Shown here piece by piece: positions 38,738 through 48,128 of a stretch of DNA of 64,000 bases (position 1 is its first letter; every line of letters begins with the position of its first letter). The position numbers were made by a program, and so were the translations under genes. The notes beneath the pieces are model-generated. The model did no database searches. It saw nothing but the letters and a program-made list of their open reading frames with translations, and was not told the DNA's origin. Origin of the DNA: Pseudobacteroides cellulosolvens ATCC 35603 = DSM 2933 (GTDB taxonomy: Bacteria; Bacillota; Clostridia; Acetivibrionales; DSM-2933); the NCBI RefSeq assembly GCF_001262605.1, contig NZ_LGTC01000001.1:3733001-3797000 (forward strand). The letters run 5' to 3'.

Positions 38738-39163
38738 TTACAAAATATTATTTTCTTTACTGTCACCTTTATAAATTCTTATTTTAAAATCAGCATTATT
38801 AACATTAATGTTCCACCAATCCAAGGTTTTACGTCTAAGCTTATGCAACTCAATATCAAATTCAGTAACAGGCTCTTTTTCAGAATACTCATATAGTGAG
38901 CTAAACTCATTAATCTTATCTAATGGCATAGTAACTTTTACATAAGTTTGCGTACCATTGCAAACAATCTTTGAAGCTTTTTCAACCTTTGCTCCTTCGG
39001 GTAATTTAAAATTGCCGAAGGATTGCTGCAAAGAAAAAACATTTTCCTGAGTAAGTTCAACATCAACTATTCTGTATGTTTTAAGTGGAACTACAATCCA
39101 CAATATGTAAGCTACTGACGATATCAAAACTATCAATAGTATTATTTCTAAATATTTTTTCAA
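38738..39163 (-). CDS. Small membrane-anchored hypothetical protein
   Basis: The 141-residue protein has one N-terminal hydrophobic segment (about 5-25, LEIILLIVLISSVAYILWIV), either an uncleaved anchor or signal. An extracytoplasmic mixed alpha/beta domain follows, with KVTMPLDKINEF and TLDWWNINV. Start is TTG with GAGGAG 7 bases upstream. No family recognised. It stands alone between R5 and R6. Confidence 0.6.
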   Translation of the reverse strand: MKKYLEIILLIVLISSVAYILWIVVPLKTYRIVDVELTQENVFSLQQSFGNFKLPEGAKVEKASKIVCNGTQTYVKVTMPLDKINEFSSLYEYSEKEPVTEFDIELHKLRRKTLDWWNINVNNADFKIRIYKGDSKENNIL

Positions 39164-39256
39164 TTAGAAACTCCTCTTTCTCTACTTAAATTAAGATACT
39201 TTCCTATTGTATCATTATAATTCTTATAAGAATTATAAAAGAAGTCTTCTGCACAT

Positions 39257-39280
39257 CTGATATTCCTTAATAGCTTTCCA
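39257..39280. repeat. Dispersed short repeat, copy R6 (left end of island B)
   Basis: CTGATATTCCTTAATAGCTTTCC. The outer half differs from the other copies (GCACAT before the core), which places the arm limit at the start of the core. Confidence 0.75.
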
Positions 39281-40046
39281 TATAAGCATGCTTGTTGGTT
39301 TCAATATTATCTTTAATATTCGTATACTTTAATTCTATTTCTATATGACCACCAGCTACATGTGGAGCTTCCATACTTATACCTAATGAATCATTAGTTA
39401 AATAGCTAAATGCAAATGGAGACTTTGCATATGATGAATCAGCAGTGTTAAAGCATCTAATTAAATCCTCATCAGAGTATGATTTAAGTATATAATCGAA
39501 TGCACTTGCAGAGGCTTGATTCATCTCAGGTTCCCTAACTTCATAATTTCTAAACTTATTAATAAAACTTTTATCGATATTAATATAATCCTTTAATTCA
39601 ATCTTCCTACCACTGTTAATATCAATATTCACTGTATAAAACAATCTTGAAGGATATGTTCTTCTTGGTCTAGCATATCCATCATAAGTAACACTTAAGA
39701 TATAATTGCTTTTTCTGGTAATCTTGTAGTTTATTTTTATAGTTATGTCATCTTGATACCTGAACAAATCTAAGACAGTGAAAGCTTCTTTTCTGAGCAG
39801 ATCATTTATTGAATTTTGTCTGCTTTCATCTTCGAGTTTTTTAATCTGAGGATAGGTAATGTTTATTTCCCTGTTATTATATACCGAGTCTGCTACACTA
39901 AAGACTATATTTGAACTTTTATTATTTTTTAGGGGAAACTGTTTATTGATTGATATAATACTTGGTTTTTCATTTCCAAATTTATTACATGAAATTAAAA
40001 CTAATAACATTGCCATTACAAGCAATAAGCATATCTTCCTTATCAT
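39267..40046 (-). CDS. Lipoprotein with DUF4163/DUF3298-like domain (left-arm copy)
   Basis: The 259-residue protein has a lipoprotein signal peptide with lipobox LISC near residue 20. The body resembles the DUF4163/DUF3298 (PdaC/RsiV-like) family: 'ITYPQIKKLEDESRQNSIN', 'YDGYARPRRTYPSRLFYTVN', then 'INSGRKIELKDYI'. These domains occur in membrane-attached extracytoplasmic proteins of Firmicutes. The start has AGGAGA before ATG. The C-terminal codons (AYMESY) and stop overlap repeat unit R6, so the gene ends exactly at the arm limit. An identical copy lies at 48129-48908. Confidence 0.75.
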   Translation of the reverse strand: MIRKICLLLVMAMLLVLISCNKFGNEKPSIISINKQFPLKNNKSSNIVFSVADSVYNNREINITYPQIKKLEDESRQNSINDLLRKEAFTVLDLFRYQDDITIKINYKITRKSNYILSVTYDGYARPRRTYPSRLFYTVNIDINSGRKIELKDYINIDKSFINKFRNYEVREPEMNQASASAFDYILKSYSDEDLIRCFNTADSSYAKSPFAFSYLTNDSLGISMEAPHVAGGHIEIELKYTNIKDNIETNKHAYMESY

Positions 40047-40126
40047 CTTTTCTCCTATCTCAGATAGTAATAAACAGATTTTACATTCAATTTTAGTAAT
40101 ATGTTTAGTCTATTATATCATTTTCA

Positions 40127-41353
40127 TTATTCCATTGGAATGACTGGTTCTCGGTATTCCGACTTATCCCGCATCATTTTAAAAATGATATTTACCAGTT
40201 TTCTCATGATACATTTAATGCTCTGTTTTTTTGTTTTACCGCATGACAATTTCTTTTTATAATAATCATAAAAGTAAGCATTTGTGGGCTTTCCCTTTGG
40301 ATCACTCAACAATGAGACTGCGATTTGGAAAAATATTTGATATAGATTTCTGTTACCAAGTTTGTTACTGAAATTCTTGTTCGTCTGACCTGTGGAATAT
40401 CTCATTGGCGAAATTCCGGCATACGCAGCTAGAGTGTCAGCATTGGGAAACCTTGATATATCACCTATTTCAGCTATGATTCCTGCGGCTGTCACTGTAT
40501 TTATTCCTTTCATACTTTCAAGCTTATAACCAAACTGAGGAATAAGTTTCTTCATATTATCTTCAATACTTGCTATGATAGCCGTATTATCATTGATTTG
40601 TTTTATTGATGATGTGACAATAAAATCTCTCAGGTCTTGAAATTCGTTCGTTGTATCTCCGTCTTTCTCTACATAATCAAGTATTTGACGTGCTTTTTTC
40701 TCAGAACAGTTATGATGGCTCTTTTCACTTAGAAAGGCTGTAAGTTTTTGAATGGTAATTCCATTTAATTTTGACGGGGACGGAAACGCTTTGAAAAATT
40801 CCAGTGCTGTTTTACTATCAAGAGAGAAGAAAAAGTTTTTGTAGTTTGGATAATGATGGCTTAAATACGTATGGATTTGATTTTTTAAAACAACGTTATT
40901 TTTAACCAGCGTATTTCTCTTTGTTACAAGTTCGTTTAATGCCCAATGTAAATCATTTGGTACTGCATCAGGTAATGCATCAAGCTTGTTTAATAGAACG
41001 TTAGCCACACATTGACTGTCTATGCTGTCAGATTTATTTATGCTGGCTTGGTTTTTCCTCTCAGACTGTGACAATGAAGGATTAACATATTTGACTTTAT
41101 AATTCCTTTCAAGTAGAAATATTGCCAATTCTCTTCCGTTTCCAAGCACATCTTCCAGAGCAAAAACTGGTGTGATTCCTTGTGGTGTGTGCCTTTTAAC
41201 AAAACTTATCAACTTGGTAAAGTCATTCTTTTTATTTGGGAACGTTAATTCTCCTAATTTTTCACTAAAGCAATCAATGATAACTGCTGTATGCTGGTGT
41301 TTATGCACATCACAGCCCACATATAAATGTTGCATTTTTCTGTGTAACATCAT
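40127..41353 (-). CDS. IS110-family transposase (left-arm copy, intact)
   Basis: The protein of about 408 residues has the RuvC-like DEDD_Tnp_IS110 domain with D in YVGCDVHKH, E in FALEDVLG and the D pair in KSDSIDSQ. A coiled region follows, then the Transposase_20 domain (MKGINTVTAAGIIAEIGDIS; YAGISPMRYSTGQ) with its catalytic serine. I prefer the ATG at 41353, with AAAGGA 8 bases upstream, over 41377. IS110 enzymes use an element-encoded RNA to choose donor and target; a candidate region lies upstream (41354-41620). This copy lacks the intron present in the right arm. Confidence 0.9.
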   Translation of the reverse strand: MMLHRKMQHLYVGCDVHKHQHTAVIIDCFSEKLGELTFPNKKNDFTKLISFVKRHTPQGITPVFALEDVLGNGRELAIFLLERNYKVKYVNPSLSQSERKNQASINKSDSIDSQCVANVLLNKLDALPDAVPNDLHWALNELVTKRNTLVKNNVVLKNQIHTYLSHHYPNYKNFFFSLDSKTALEFFKAFPSPSKLNGITIQKLTAFLSEKSHHNCSEKKARQILDYVEKDGDTTNEFQDLRDFIVTSSIKQINDNTAIIASIEDNMKKLIPQFGYKLESMKGINTVTAAGIIAEIGDISRFPNADTLAAYAGISPMRYSTGQTNKNFSNKLGNRNLYQIFFQIAVSLLSDPKGKPTNAYFYDYYKKKLSCGKTKKQSIKCIMRKLVNIIFKMMRDKSEYREPVIPME

Positions 41354-41620
41354 TAAAATCATCCTTTCATTATTCATATTTCAAGGTACATAAATTTACC
41401 TTAAGCATCCCTAATTTCCAGCGTTAGATCCTATTAAAAAGTCCCGCATCAACTTCTAAGCAAAGGTTTTAAAGATTTTATAAAAGCCATATTTTAAATA
41501 CAGCCTTTAGAAAAACTTCAAAACCAAGAATAACGGCATTCTCTGCAAAGCGTTAGCATCTGGCAGGAGCCAGAAACCCGCACAAATATCAACAGCCCTT
41601 ATTCATGGTATAAGCCAACT
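41354..41620 (-). ncRNA. Possible IS110 bridge-RNA region (left-arm copy)
   Basis: The 267 bases between the SLOG stop and the IS110 start hold no gene but have several stem-forming stretches (CTGGCTCCTGCCAG and others). For IS110-group elements the noncoding left end upstream of the transposase encodes the guide (bridge) RNA. The location fits; loop complementarity to a target was not demonstrated. An identical region is at 44060-44326. Confidence 0.4.
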
Positions 41621-41965
41621 TTAAGTAAAAATTTTATAAGGAATATTTGCTTCAATAACCCTGTGAAGCATATCAACAGTGCCTTTACTACATGATAAAT
41701 TCTCATGGAAAAACAAAACTAAATCAGGCTTTTCCATCTTAATCATTTGTGCATTTCTTATAGGTCCGGCACTTTTGCCAAATCTCTGCCAATCTGCCGG
41801 ATATTCAATAAAACTTATCCCACACTGACGAGCAGCACGGACAGCCAGAGTATCAGCACCACGGCATCCTCCAGCAATAATCAAATCAATATTGAGACTT
41901 TTTACAACAGCTAAAATCTTCTGGTAATCCCGATAAAATCGACTTCCAGATACTAAAACCTTCAT
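41621..41965 (-). CDS. SLOG-family (DUF2493/YspA-like) protein, left-arm copy
   Basis: The 114-residue protein starts MKVLVSGSRFYRDY, with ATG at 41965 set by GGAGG 8 bases upstream. It continues with DLIIAGGCRGADTLAVRAA, SFIEYPADWQRFGKSAGPIR and KPDLVLFFHE. These are the nucleotide-binding Rossmann-like motifs of the SLOG superfamily (DUF2493, YspA/cpYpsA-related), thought to bind or process nucleotides or their derivatives in conflict systems. It is paired with the SymE-like gene in both arms. Confidence 0.8.
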   Translation of the reverse strand: MKVLVSGSRFYRDYQKILAVVKSLNIDLIIAGGCRGADTLAVRAARQCGISFIEYPADWQRFGKSAGPIRNAQMIKMEKPDLVLFFHENLSCSKGTVDMLHRVIEANIPYKIFT

Positions 41966-42153
41966 ATATATAACCTCCAGTTTTACTGAAAAAGCCTGTA
42001 ATAAATACAAGCCTTTGCACTAAAGCCGAGATCTGTAAATATAGCTATATCAACGCTTTCTGAATAAATACAGGATAAAAAAGACCAACCTAAACTGGTA
42101 AATGGAGCTACCATAATCTCTGGTAGCCCTATGTAAAAACCTCTCAAAATCCC

Positions 42154-42324
42154 TCATATCTCTTCCTCACAATCAACTGGACGGATAGTAATAATCCCCT
42201 GTGTAACATCAATAACCACCCTGCATCCAACCTCAAAACCGAATGTAGCTAACCACTCAGCCGATACAACAATAGCAGGTGAATCATCAAGCCAATGACT
42301 CTTGACAGACGATAACGCTACCAT
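42154..42324 (-). CDS. SymE-like small protein (left-arm copy)
   Basis: The 56-residue protein begins MVALSSVKSHWLDDSPAIVV. The strand-turn pattern 'WLATFGFEVGCRVVIDVTQG' followed by IITIRPV matches the type I toxin SymE family, which has an AbrB-like fold. In Escherichia coli SymE acts on RNA or the nucleoid and is repressed by an antisense RNA. I set the start at ATG 42324, 9 bases after GGGGAGG; the upstream in-frame TTG would overlap the ribosome binding site. Identical to 43356-43526. Toxicity is inferred from family. Confidence 0.7.
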   Translation of the reverse strand: MVALSSVKSHWLDDSPAIVVSAEWLATFGFEVGCRVVIDVTQGIITIRPVDCEEEI

Positions 42325-42463
42325 ATAAAGACACCTCCCCAAATATCACTCATGAGCCTATGGAGGAAGATACCCCTGCATAAGCCGGGACAAATGCTAC
42401 CGCTATCTCAGATATACGTCAATGGGACTTTGATAAAAAAATAAAATAAAAAATGCTTTCTTC

Positions 42464-43218
42464 GAAGAGAACTCCTTTGTGACTTCGTTGACTTCATCCG
42501 ATATGACCGAAAAGACTGCTAGCAGTCCTTTCGATCATATCTCAAGTGAGGATTTCAAATTTTTATTATTTGAAATCCTCACTTGATGGGGCTTATGAGC
42601 TGCTAAAAGAGCCCTTGAAGAGTTCTTGCAGTTATGCTGTTCTTATTAGCTGCTTACAAAGACAACTTCAGGTCACTATAACGTCACATACGGATTGGCA
42701 AAAAAGACAACTACATGTCTTTTTGCCAATCCTAAAGCGATAAAAAATATAAATTAAAAAATACTTTTTATCGCTTGTTGTCGCTTCGGAGAGTCTGTAA
42801 AAGCCGCTACAGAGAGGCTTACGGGTTATGTCTTAACTTCGCAGTGGCTTTGAAACTGCTACAAAGAATCCATTGAGACTCATACGGCAGATGGAAAAAC
42901 TTTTTTATTAGTTTTTCCATCTGCCTACCTAAAAGTATCAGATCTATGATTTGATACTTTTAGTGTATGTATCTCTGCAAGCTGCTTACAAAGAGGTCTT
43001 TGAAGCTGCTAATAAGTTCAGCTAAACCCGTAAGCATCCCGAAAGAGTCTTCGTTAGTGGCATTTAAGTCACATTCAAATAGAGGTATGGCTTATATATA
43101 AGACGTACCTCTATTTTCAGGAGAACGGAGTGATAAAGAAAACAAATCACTCCATTCTCCTGATGAGGCCTACGTAAGACTCTAAACAGTGCAGTATAAG
43201 CGGCTTCGTAGAATTGCA
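42464..43218. repeat. Hairpin array at the centre of island B
   Basis: The 755 bases hold at least eight hairpins with unrelated stems and no convincing gene. They lie at 42500-42541, 42542-42586 (19-bp perfect stem, TCAAGTGAGGATTTCAAAT), 42692-42732, 42735-42776, 42886-42925 (15-bp stem GGCAGATGGAAAAAC), 42929-42963, 43078-43116 and 43118-43162 (17-bp stem with one mismatch). Between them are related linkers such as GCTTCGGAGAGTC, CGCTACAGAGAGG and CTTCGCAGTGGC, similar to those in islands A and C. The 65-codon frame at 42546-42743 spans two hairpins and is not credible. Confidence 0.8.
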
Positions 43219-43355
43219 GGGATAAGCATTTTTTATTTTATTTTTTTTCAAAGCCCATTGACGTATTTCTGAGATAGCGGTATCTTTTGTTCCAGCTTAT
43301 GCAGGGGTATCTTTCTCCATAGGCTCATGAGTGATATTTGGGGAGGTGTCTTTAT

Positions 43356-43526
43356 ATGGTAGCGTTATCGTCTGTCAAGAGTCATTGGCTTGATGATTCA
43401 CCTGCTATTGTTGTATCGGCTGAGTGGTTAGCTACATTCGGTTTTGAGGTTGGATGCAGGGTGGTTATTGATGTTACACAGGGGATTATTACTATCCGTC
43501 CAGTTGATTGTGAGGAAGAGATATGA
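43356..43526 (+). CDS. SymE-like small protein (right-arm copy)
   Basis: Identical in protein to 42154-42324. ATG 43356 follows GGGGAGG by 9 bases. It reads outward from the hairpin array, which would make the array part of its upstream region. The 188 bases to the SLOG gene contain a GCTACC/GGTAGC stem and a stem pairing AAGGCTTGT with ACAGGCTTT, possibly a terminator or an antisense RNA site. Confidence 0.7.
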   Translation: MVALSSVKSHWLDDSPAIVVSAEWLATFGFEVGCRVVIDVTQGIITIRPVDCEEEI

Positions 43527-43714
43527 GGGATTTTGAGAGGTTTTTACATAGGGCTACCAGAGATTATGGTAGCTCCATTTACCAGTTTAGGTTGGTCTTT
43601 TTTATCCTGTATTTATTCAGAAAGCGTTGATATAGCTATATTTACAGATCTCGGCTTTAGTGCAAAGGCTTGTATTTATTACAGGCTTTTTCAGTAAAAC
43701 TGGAGGTTATATAT

Positions 43715-44059
43715 ATGAAGGTTTTAGTATCTGGAAGTCGATTTTATCGGGATTACCAGAAGATTTTAGCTGTTGTAAAAAGTCTCAATATTGATTTGAT
43801 TATTGCTGGAGGATGCCGTGGTGCTGATACTCTGGCTGTCCGTGCTGCTCGTCAGTGTGGGATAAGTTTTATTGAATATCCGGCAGATTGGCAGAGATTT
43901 GGCAAAAGTGCCGGACCTATAAGAAATGCACAAATGATTAAGATGGAAAAGCCTGATTTAGTTTTGTTTTTCCATGAGAATTTATCATGTAGTAAAGGCA
44001 CTGTTGATATGCTTCACAGGGTTATTGAAGCAAATATTCCTTATAAAATTTTTACTTAA
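43715..44059 (+). CDS. SLOG-family (DUF2493/YspA-like) protein, right-arm copy
   Basis: Same protein as 41621-41965, ATG at 43715 after GGAGG. The gene pair SymE-like then SLOG is repeated in mirror image on the two sides of the array. Confidence 0.8.
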   Translation: MKVLVSGSRFYRDYQKILAVVKSLNIDLIIAGGCRGADTLAVRAARQCGISFIEYPADWQRFGKSAGPIRNAQMIKMEKPDLVLFFHENLSCSKGTVDMLHRVIEANIPYKIFT

Positions 44060-44326
44060 AGTTGGCTTATACCATGAATAAGGGCTGTTGATATTTGTGC
44101 GGGTTTCTGGCTCCTGCCAGATGCTAACGCTTTGCAGAGAATGCCGTTATTCTTGGTTTTGAAGTTTTTCTAAAGGCTGTATTTAAAATATGGCTTTTAT
44201 AAAATCTTTAAAACCTTTGCTTAGAAGTTGATGCGGGACTTTTTAATAGGATCTAACGCTGGAAATTAGGGATGCTTAAGGTAAATTTATGTACCTTGAA
44301 ATATGAATAATGAAAGGATGATTTTA
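44060..44326 (+). ncRNA. Possible IS110 bridge-RNA region (right-arm copy)
   Basis: Mirror copy of 41354-41620: noncoding, stem-rich, directly upstream of the IS110 transposase. Confidence 0.4.
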
Positions 44327-47300
44327 ATGATGTTACACAGAAAAATGCAACATTTATATGTGGGCTGTGATGTGCATAAACACCAGCATACAGCAGTTAT
44401 CATTGATTGCTTTAGTGAAAAATTAGGAGAATTAACGTTCCCAAATAAAAAGAATGACTTTACCAAGTTGATAAGTTTTGTTAAAAGGCACACACCACAA
44501 GGAATCACACCAGTTTTTGCTCTGGAAGATGTGCTTGGAAACGGAAGAGAATTGGCAATATTTCTACTTGAAAGGAATTATAAAGTCAAATATGTTAATC
44601 CTTCATTGTCACAGTCTGAGAGGAAAAACCAAGCCAGCATAAATAAATCTGACAGCATAGACAGTCAATGTGTGGCTAACGTTCTATTAAACAAGCTTGA
44701 TGCATTACCTGATGCAGTACCAAATGATTTACATTGGGCATTAAACGAACTTGTAACAAAGAGAAATACGCTGGTTAAAAATAACGTTGTTTTAAAAAAT
44801 CAAATCCATACGTATTTAAGCCATCATTATCCAAACTACAAAAACTTTTTCTTCTCTCTTGATAGTAAAACAGCACTGGAATTTTTCAAAGCGTTTCCGT
44901 CCCCGTCAAAATTAAATGGAATTACCATTCAAAAACTTACAGCCTTTCTAAGTGAAAAGAGCCATCATAACTGTTCTGAGAAAAAAGCACGTCAAATACT
45001 TGATTATGTAGAGAAAGACGGAGATACAACGAACGAATTTCAAGACCTGAGAGATTTTATTGTCACATCATCAATAAAACAAATCAATGATAATACGGCT
45101 ATCATAGCAAGTATTGAAGATAATATGAAGAAACTTATTCCTCAGTTTGGTTATAAGCTTGAAAGTATGAAAGGAATAAATACAGTGACAGCCGCAGGAA
45201 TCATAGCTGAAATAGGTGATATATCAAGGTTTCCCAATGCTGACACTCTAGCTGCGTATGCCGGAATTTCGCCAATGAGATATTCCACAGGTCAGACGAA
45301 CAAGAATTTCAGTAACAAACTTGGTAACAGAAATCTATATCAAATATTTTTCCAAATCGCAGTCTCATTGTTGAGTGATCCAAAGGGAAAGCCCACAAAT
45401 GCTTACTTTTATGATTATTATAAAAAGAAATTGTCATGCGGTAAAACAAAAAAACAGAGTGCGTCCGTAATGGACTTGAAAGTATCATCCTAAGAGGATT
45501 CTGGACTAGAGAGATGTCTGGATGGTCGACTGATTAACCGGAGGTGGAAACGCCATAAGGGAACATAGCATCTCAGTAAAGTGTATACCTTGAAAATTAG
45601 CTTACAGGGGGATATGCGAGACCAATGTGTAATATGGTTAAAGCTAAACTGCCTTAAACCCAGTGCCTTGACCTTAACTTTGGGGGATGTGCGAAGGCTA
45701 ATTGATAAGCACATGAAAAGATTCTATGAGAATCTCGCTTTGTTGGTTCTCATAATCTCTGAGACTTTTCAAGCGTATAAGAAATACGATAAAGGTACGA
45801 ACGGGAACCTAAGTTACACGAAATTGTACTTCAAGAACTAAACGGAGATAACCTAAGTCAGCAGAGCTGATATGGTTACGGAGCCACCATAGTAGTCTGA
45901 GGAACCTGAATAGACAGGGAAAGCCGTAAAATCGGATACAGGAAAGCTGTCCACATGGCGAAGGGTGGCAGGTTGTTTAATTGAATGAATATGGAGGTAT
46001 GCGAAATGCAGAAAGCTGATATAGTTCTATCAATACTAAGCAAGAAGTCAAAAGAAAATAAAGAATTTATCTTTGATAGGTTATATAGAAATCTATTTAA
46101 TCCAGATTTCTATATAACAGCTTACGGAAAAATCTATGCGAAGGAAGGTAATATGACCGCTGGTATAGACGATAAAACAATCGATGGTTTCAACTATGAT
46201 ATCATTAATGACATAATTGAAAAAATGAAATCTGAGACATATTATCCTATACCAGTTAGGAGAACTTATATTCCAAAGAAAAATGGAAATTTAAGACCTC
46301 TGGGAATACCATCTTTTATAGATAAGCTTGTACAAGAAGTAGTTCGGCAGATACTGGAGTCAATATATGAACCTATATTTTTGGAAACTTCACATGGCTT
46401 CAGACCAAATAAAAGCTGCCATACAGCCCTCTATCAAATCAAAAACAGGTATAAGGGAACAAATTGGGTAATTGAAGGTGACATCAAAGGTTTCTTTGAT
46501 AACATTGACCATGATGTTCTTATTAGTCTATTAGGTAAAAAAATCACGGACGGAAGACTTCTGGAATTAATAAAAAGATTTCTTAAGGCAGGTTATTTTG
46601 AATTCAATCAAGTAAAAGGCTCTTTGTCAGGAATACCGCAAGGAGGTATAATAAGTCCTATTCTAGCCAATATATACTTGCATGAACTGGATAAGTACAT
46701 GGAGTCATTAAAAGAACAATATTCCACGTACCAAAATAAAAGAAAGTATAACCCTGCATACTCACAACTTGAAAAGGCGAGGCACAATGCAAGACGAAGA
46801 GGCGATAATAAAACTGCTAAAGAAATACTAAAACAAATGTATACTCTACGTTCATTAGACCCTATGGACCCTGATTATATAAGGGTCAAGTACACAAGGT
46901 ATGCCGATGACTTTGTTGTATGTATAATTGGAAGCAAGAAGTTAGCAGAGGAAATAAGAGATAAAATAAAAGAACTACTTAATACTAAACTAAAATTGGA
47001 ACTTAACATGGATAAAACCATTATAACAAACTTAACAACAGAAAGAGCAAGATTTCTTGGATTTGAGATTTCCAAAACTACCAATTGCACTTTTACAAAG
47101 AAAAACACACTCGGTTATAAAAGAAGGACACTGAACGAGACAATACAACTTTTAGTTCCAAACGACGTGATTAATAAAAAACTGGAACCTTTCAGAAAGA
47201 ATGGCAAACCCACTCATCACTGCAATAGGATAAACCTGACCATTGCAGATATAATTGGCAAATACAACTCAGAAATCAGAGGCATGTACAACTACTACAG

Positions 47301-48048
47301 AATTGCAACGGATGTAAGCTCCAAAATAGGAAAGTACAAATACTACCATTATTCCAGTATGGCAGCAACTATAGCAAGAAAGGAAGACAGTTCGATCACA
47401 AAGGTTATAAAAAAATATGGAATAGATGTGCCCAGGAAACACGGCACAGGGACTCGTAAAATAATTGGTGTAAATTATGAGACTAAAACAGGAAGTAAAA
47501 CCATGACATATTTTAACGAGCCATTAATATACATGAATCAGCCCAAAAAGTGGCTAAAGGAAACTAATGAAATCTACTATAAAAAACCTTTAGTAATCAA
47601 AAGGCTTGAGAATTGTAAATGTGAACTTTGCGGAATACAAAGTAGTATTCCTGGGGATTTTGCAGTTCACCACGTTAAAAAACTAAAAAGCCTAAAAGAC
47701 AAATATTTTAAGGCAAATATAATAACTCCATATTGGGTACAAAGAATGATTGAACTGAATCGTAGAACTTTAATAGTGTGCAAAAAATGCCATAAAGACA
47801 TCCATTTTGGAAAAGAAATATAGATAAATCGATTGACTTTACACTTAGAAACAGCTGGCGAGCCGGATACATTGAAAGGTGTAAGTCCGGTTCTGAGGGG
47901 GACGCAGAAATCTACTTGGTAAAACAAGCAAGACGCTGTTAGTCCTACCCTACGCATTAAATGTATCATGAGAAAACTGGTAAATATCATTTTTAAAATG
48001 ATGCGGGATAAGTCGGAATACCGAGAACCAGTCATTCCAATGGAATAA
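44327..48048 (+). CDS. IS110-family transposase, split by group II intron 2 (right-arm copy)
   Basis: The first exon (44327-45458) is the same as the left-arm gene to KTKKQS. The second exon (47954-48048) supplies KCIMRKLVNIIFKMMRDK and the end EPVIPME. Removal of the intron at GTGCG and CCTAC rejoins the codons exactly (AAACAGA with GCATTAAATG) to give the left-arm protein, so a splicing intron would leave the transposase functional. Without splicing the product ends after a few intron codons (SVMDLKVSS). Confidence 0.9.
45459..47953 (+). mobile_element. Group II intron 2, complete (2495 bp)
   Basis: The 5' end is GTGCGTCCGTAATGG at 45459 and the 3' end CCTAC at 47953. Both are set exactly by comparison with the intron-free left-arm IS110 gene. 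Positions 45459-46005 hold the 5' RNA domains, 46006-47823 the protein, and 47860-47893 the domain V hairpin (GAGCCGG..GTCCGGTTC), with domain VI after it. A 3' fragment of a second copy, at the same position of another IS110 gene, is at 20189-20781. Confidence 0.95.
46006..47823 (+). CDS. ltrA: Group II intron-encoded reverse transcriptase/maturase with HNH endonuclease
   Basis: I choose ATG 46006 because GGAGG at 45993-45997 is 8 bases upstream; an in-frame ATG at 45985 would put that site inside the gene. The product of about 605 residues has RT motifs RRTYIPKKNGNLRPLGIPS, EGDIKGFFDNIDHD, GIPQGGIISP and the catalytic YADD (TRYADDFVV). The maturase/X region follows (SEIRGMYNYYRIATDV), then a C-terminal HNH endonuclease with CELCG, FAVHHVKKLKS and CKKCHKDIH. 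All are intact, so the intron can probably splice and move. The protein is clearly different from the one in intron 1. Confidence 0.95.
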   Translation: MQKADIVLSILSKKSKENKEFIFDRLYRNLFNPDFYITAYGKIYAKEGNMTAGIDDKTIDGFNYDIINDIIEKMKSETYYPIPVRRTYIPKKNGNLRPLGIPSFIDKLVQEVVRQILESIYEPIFLETSHGFRPNKSCHTALYQIKNRYKGTNWVIEGDIKGFFDNIDHDVLISLLGKKITDGRLLELIKRFLKAGYFEFNQVKGSLSGIPQGGIISPILANIYLHELDKYMESLKEQYSTYQNKRKYNPAYSQLEKARHNARRRGDNKTAKEILKQMYTLRSLDPMDPDYIRVKYTRYADDFVVCIIGSKKLAEEIRDKIKELLNTKLKLELNMDKTIITNLTTERARFLGFEISKTTNCTFTKKNTLGYKRRTLNETIQLLVPNDVINKKLEPFRKNGKPTHHCNRINLTIADIIGKYNSEIRGMYNYYRIATDVSSKIGKYKYYHYSSMAATIARKEDSSITKVIKKYGIDVPRKHGTGTRKIIGVNYETKTGSKTMTYFNEPLIYMNQPKKWLKETNEIYYKKPLVIKRLENCKCELCGIQSSIPGDFAVHHVKKLKSLKDKYFKANIITPYWVQRMIELNRRTLIVCKKCHKDIHFGKEI

Positions 48049-48128
48049 TGAAAATGATATAATAGACTAAACATATTACTAAAATTGAATGTAAAATCTG
48101 TTTATTACTATCTGAGATAGGAGAAAAG

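Larger units (their letters stand above)
39256..42463. repeat. Island B, left arm of long inverted repeat (about 3.2 kb)
   Basis: Reverse complement of 43219-48919 once the 2495-bp intron is removed from the right arm. Identity is essentially complete from the outer TCTGATATTCC to about 42385, then weakens (CCGGGACAAATGC against CTGGAACAAAAGA) to about 42463, where the hairpin array begins. The genes read outward: SymE-like, SLOG, IS110 transposase, lipoprotein. Confidence 0.93.

Noticed and set aside
42464..43218. CRISPR array or integron attC array at the hairpin cluster
   Set aside because: There is no constant direct repeat of CRISPR type and no cas genes. The stems are perfect and unrelated, and the attC core sites and an integron integrase are absent.
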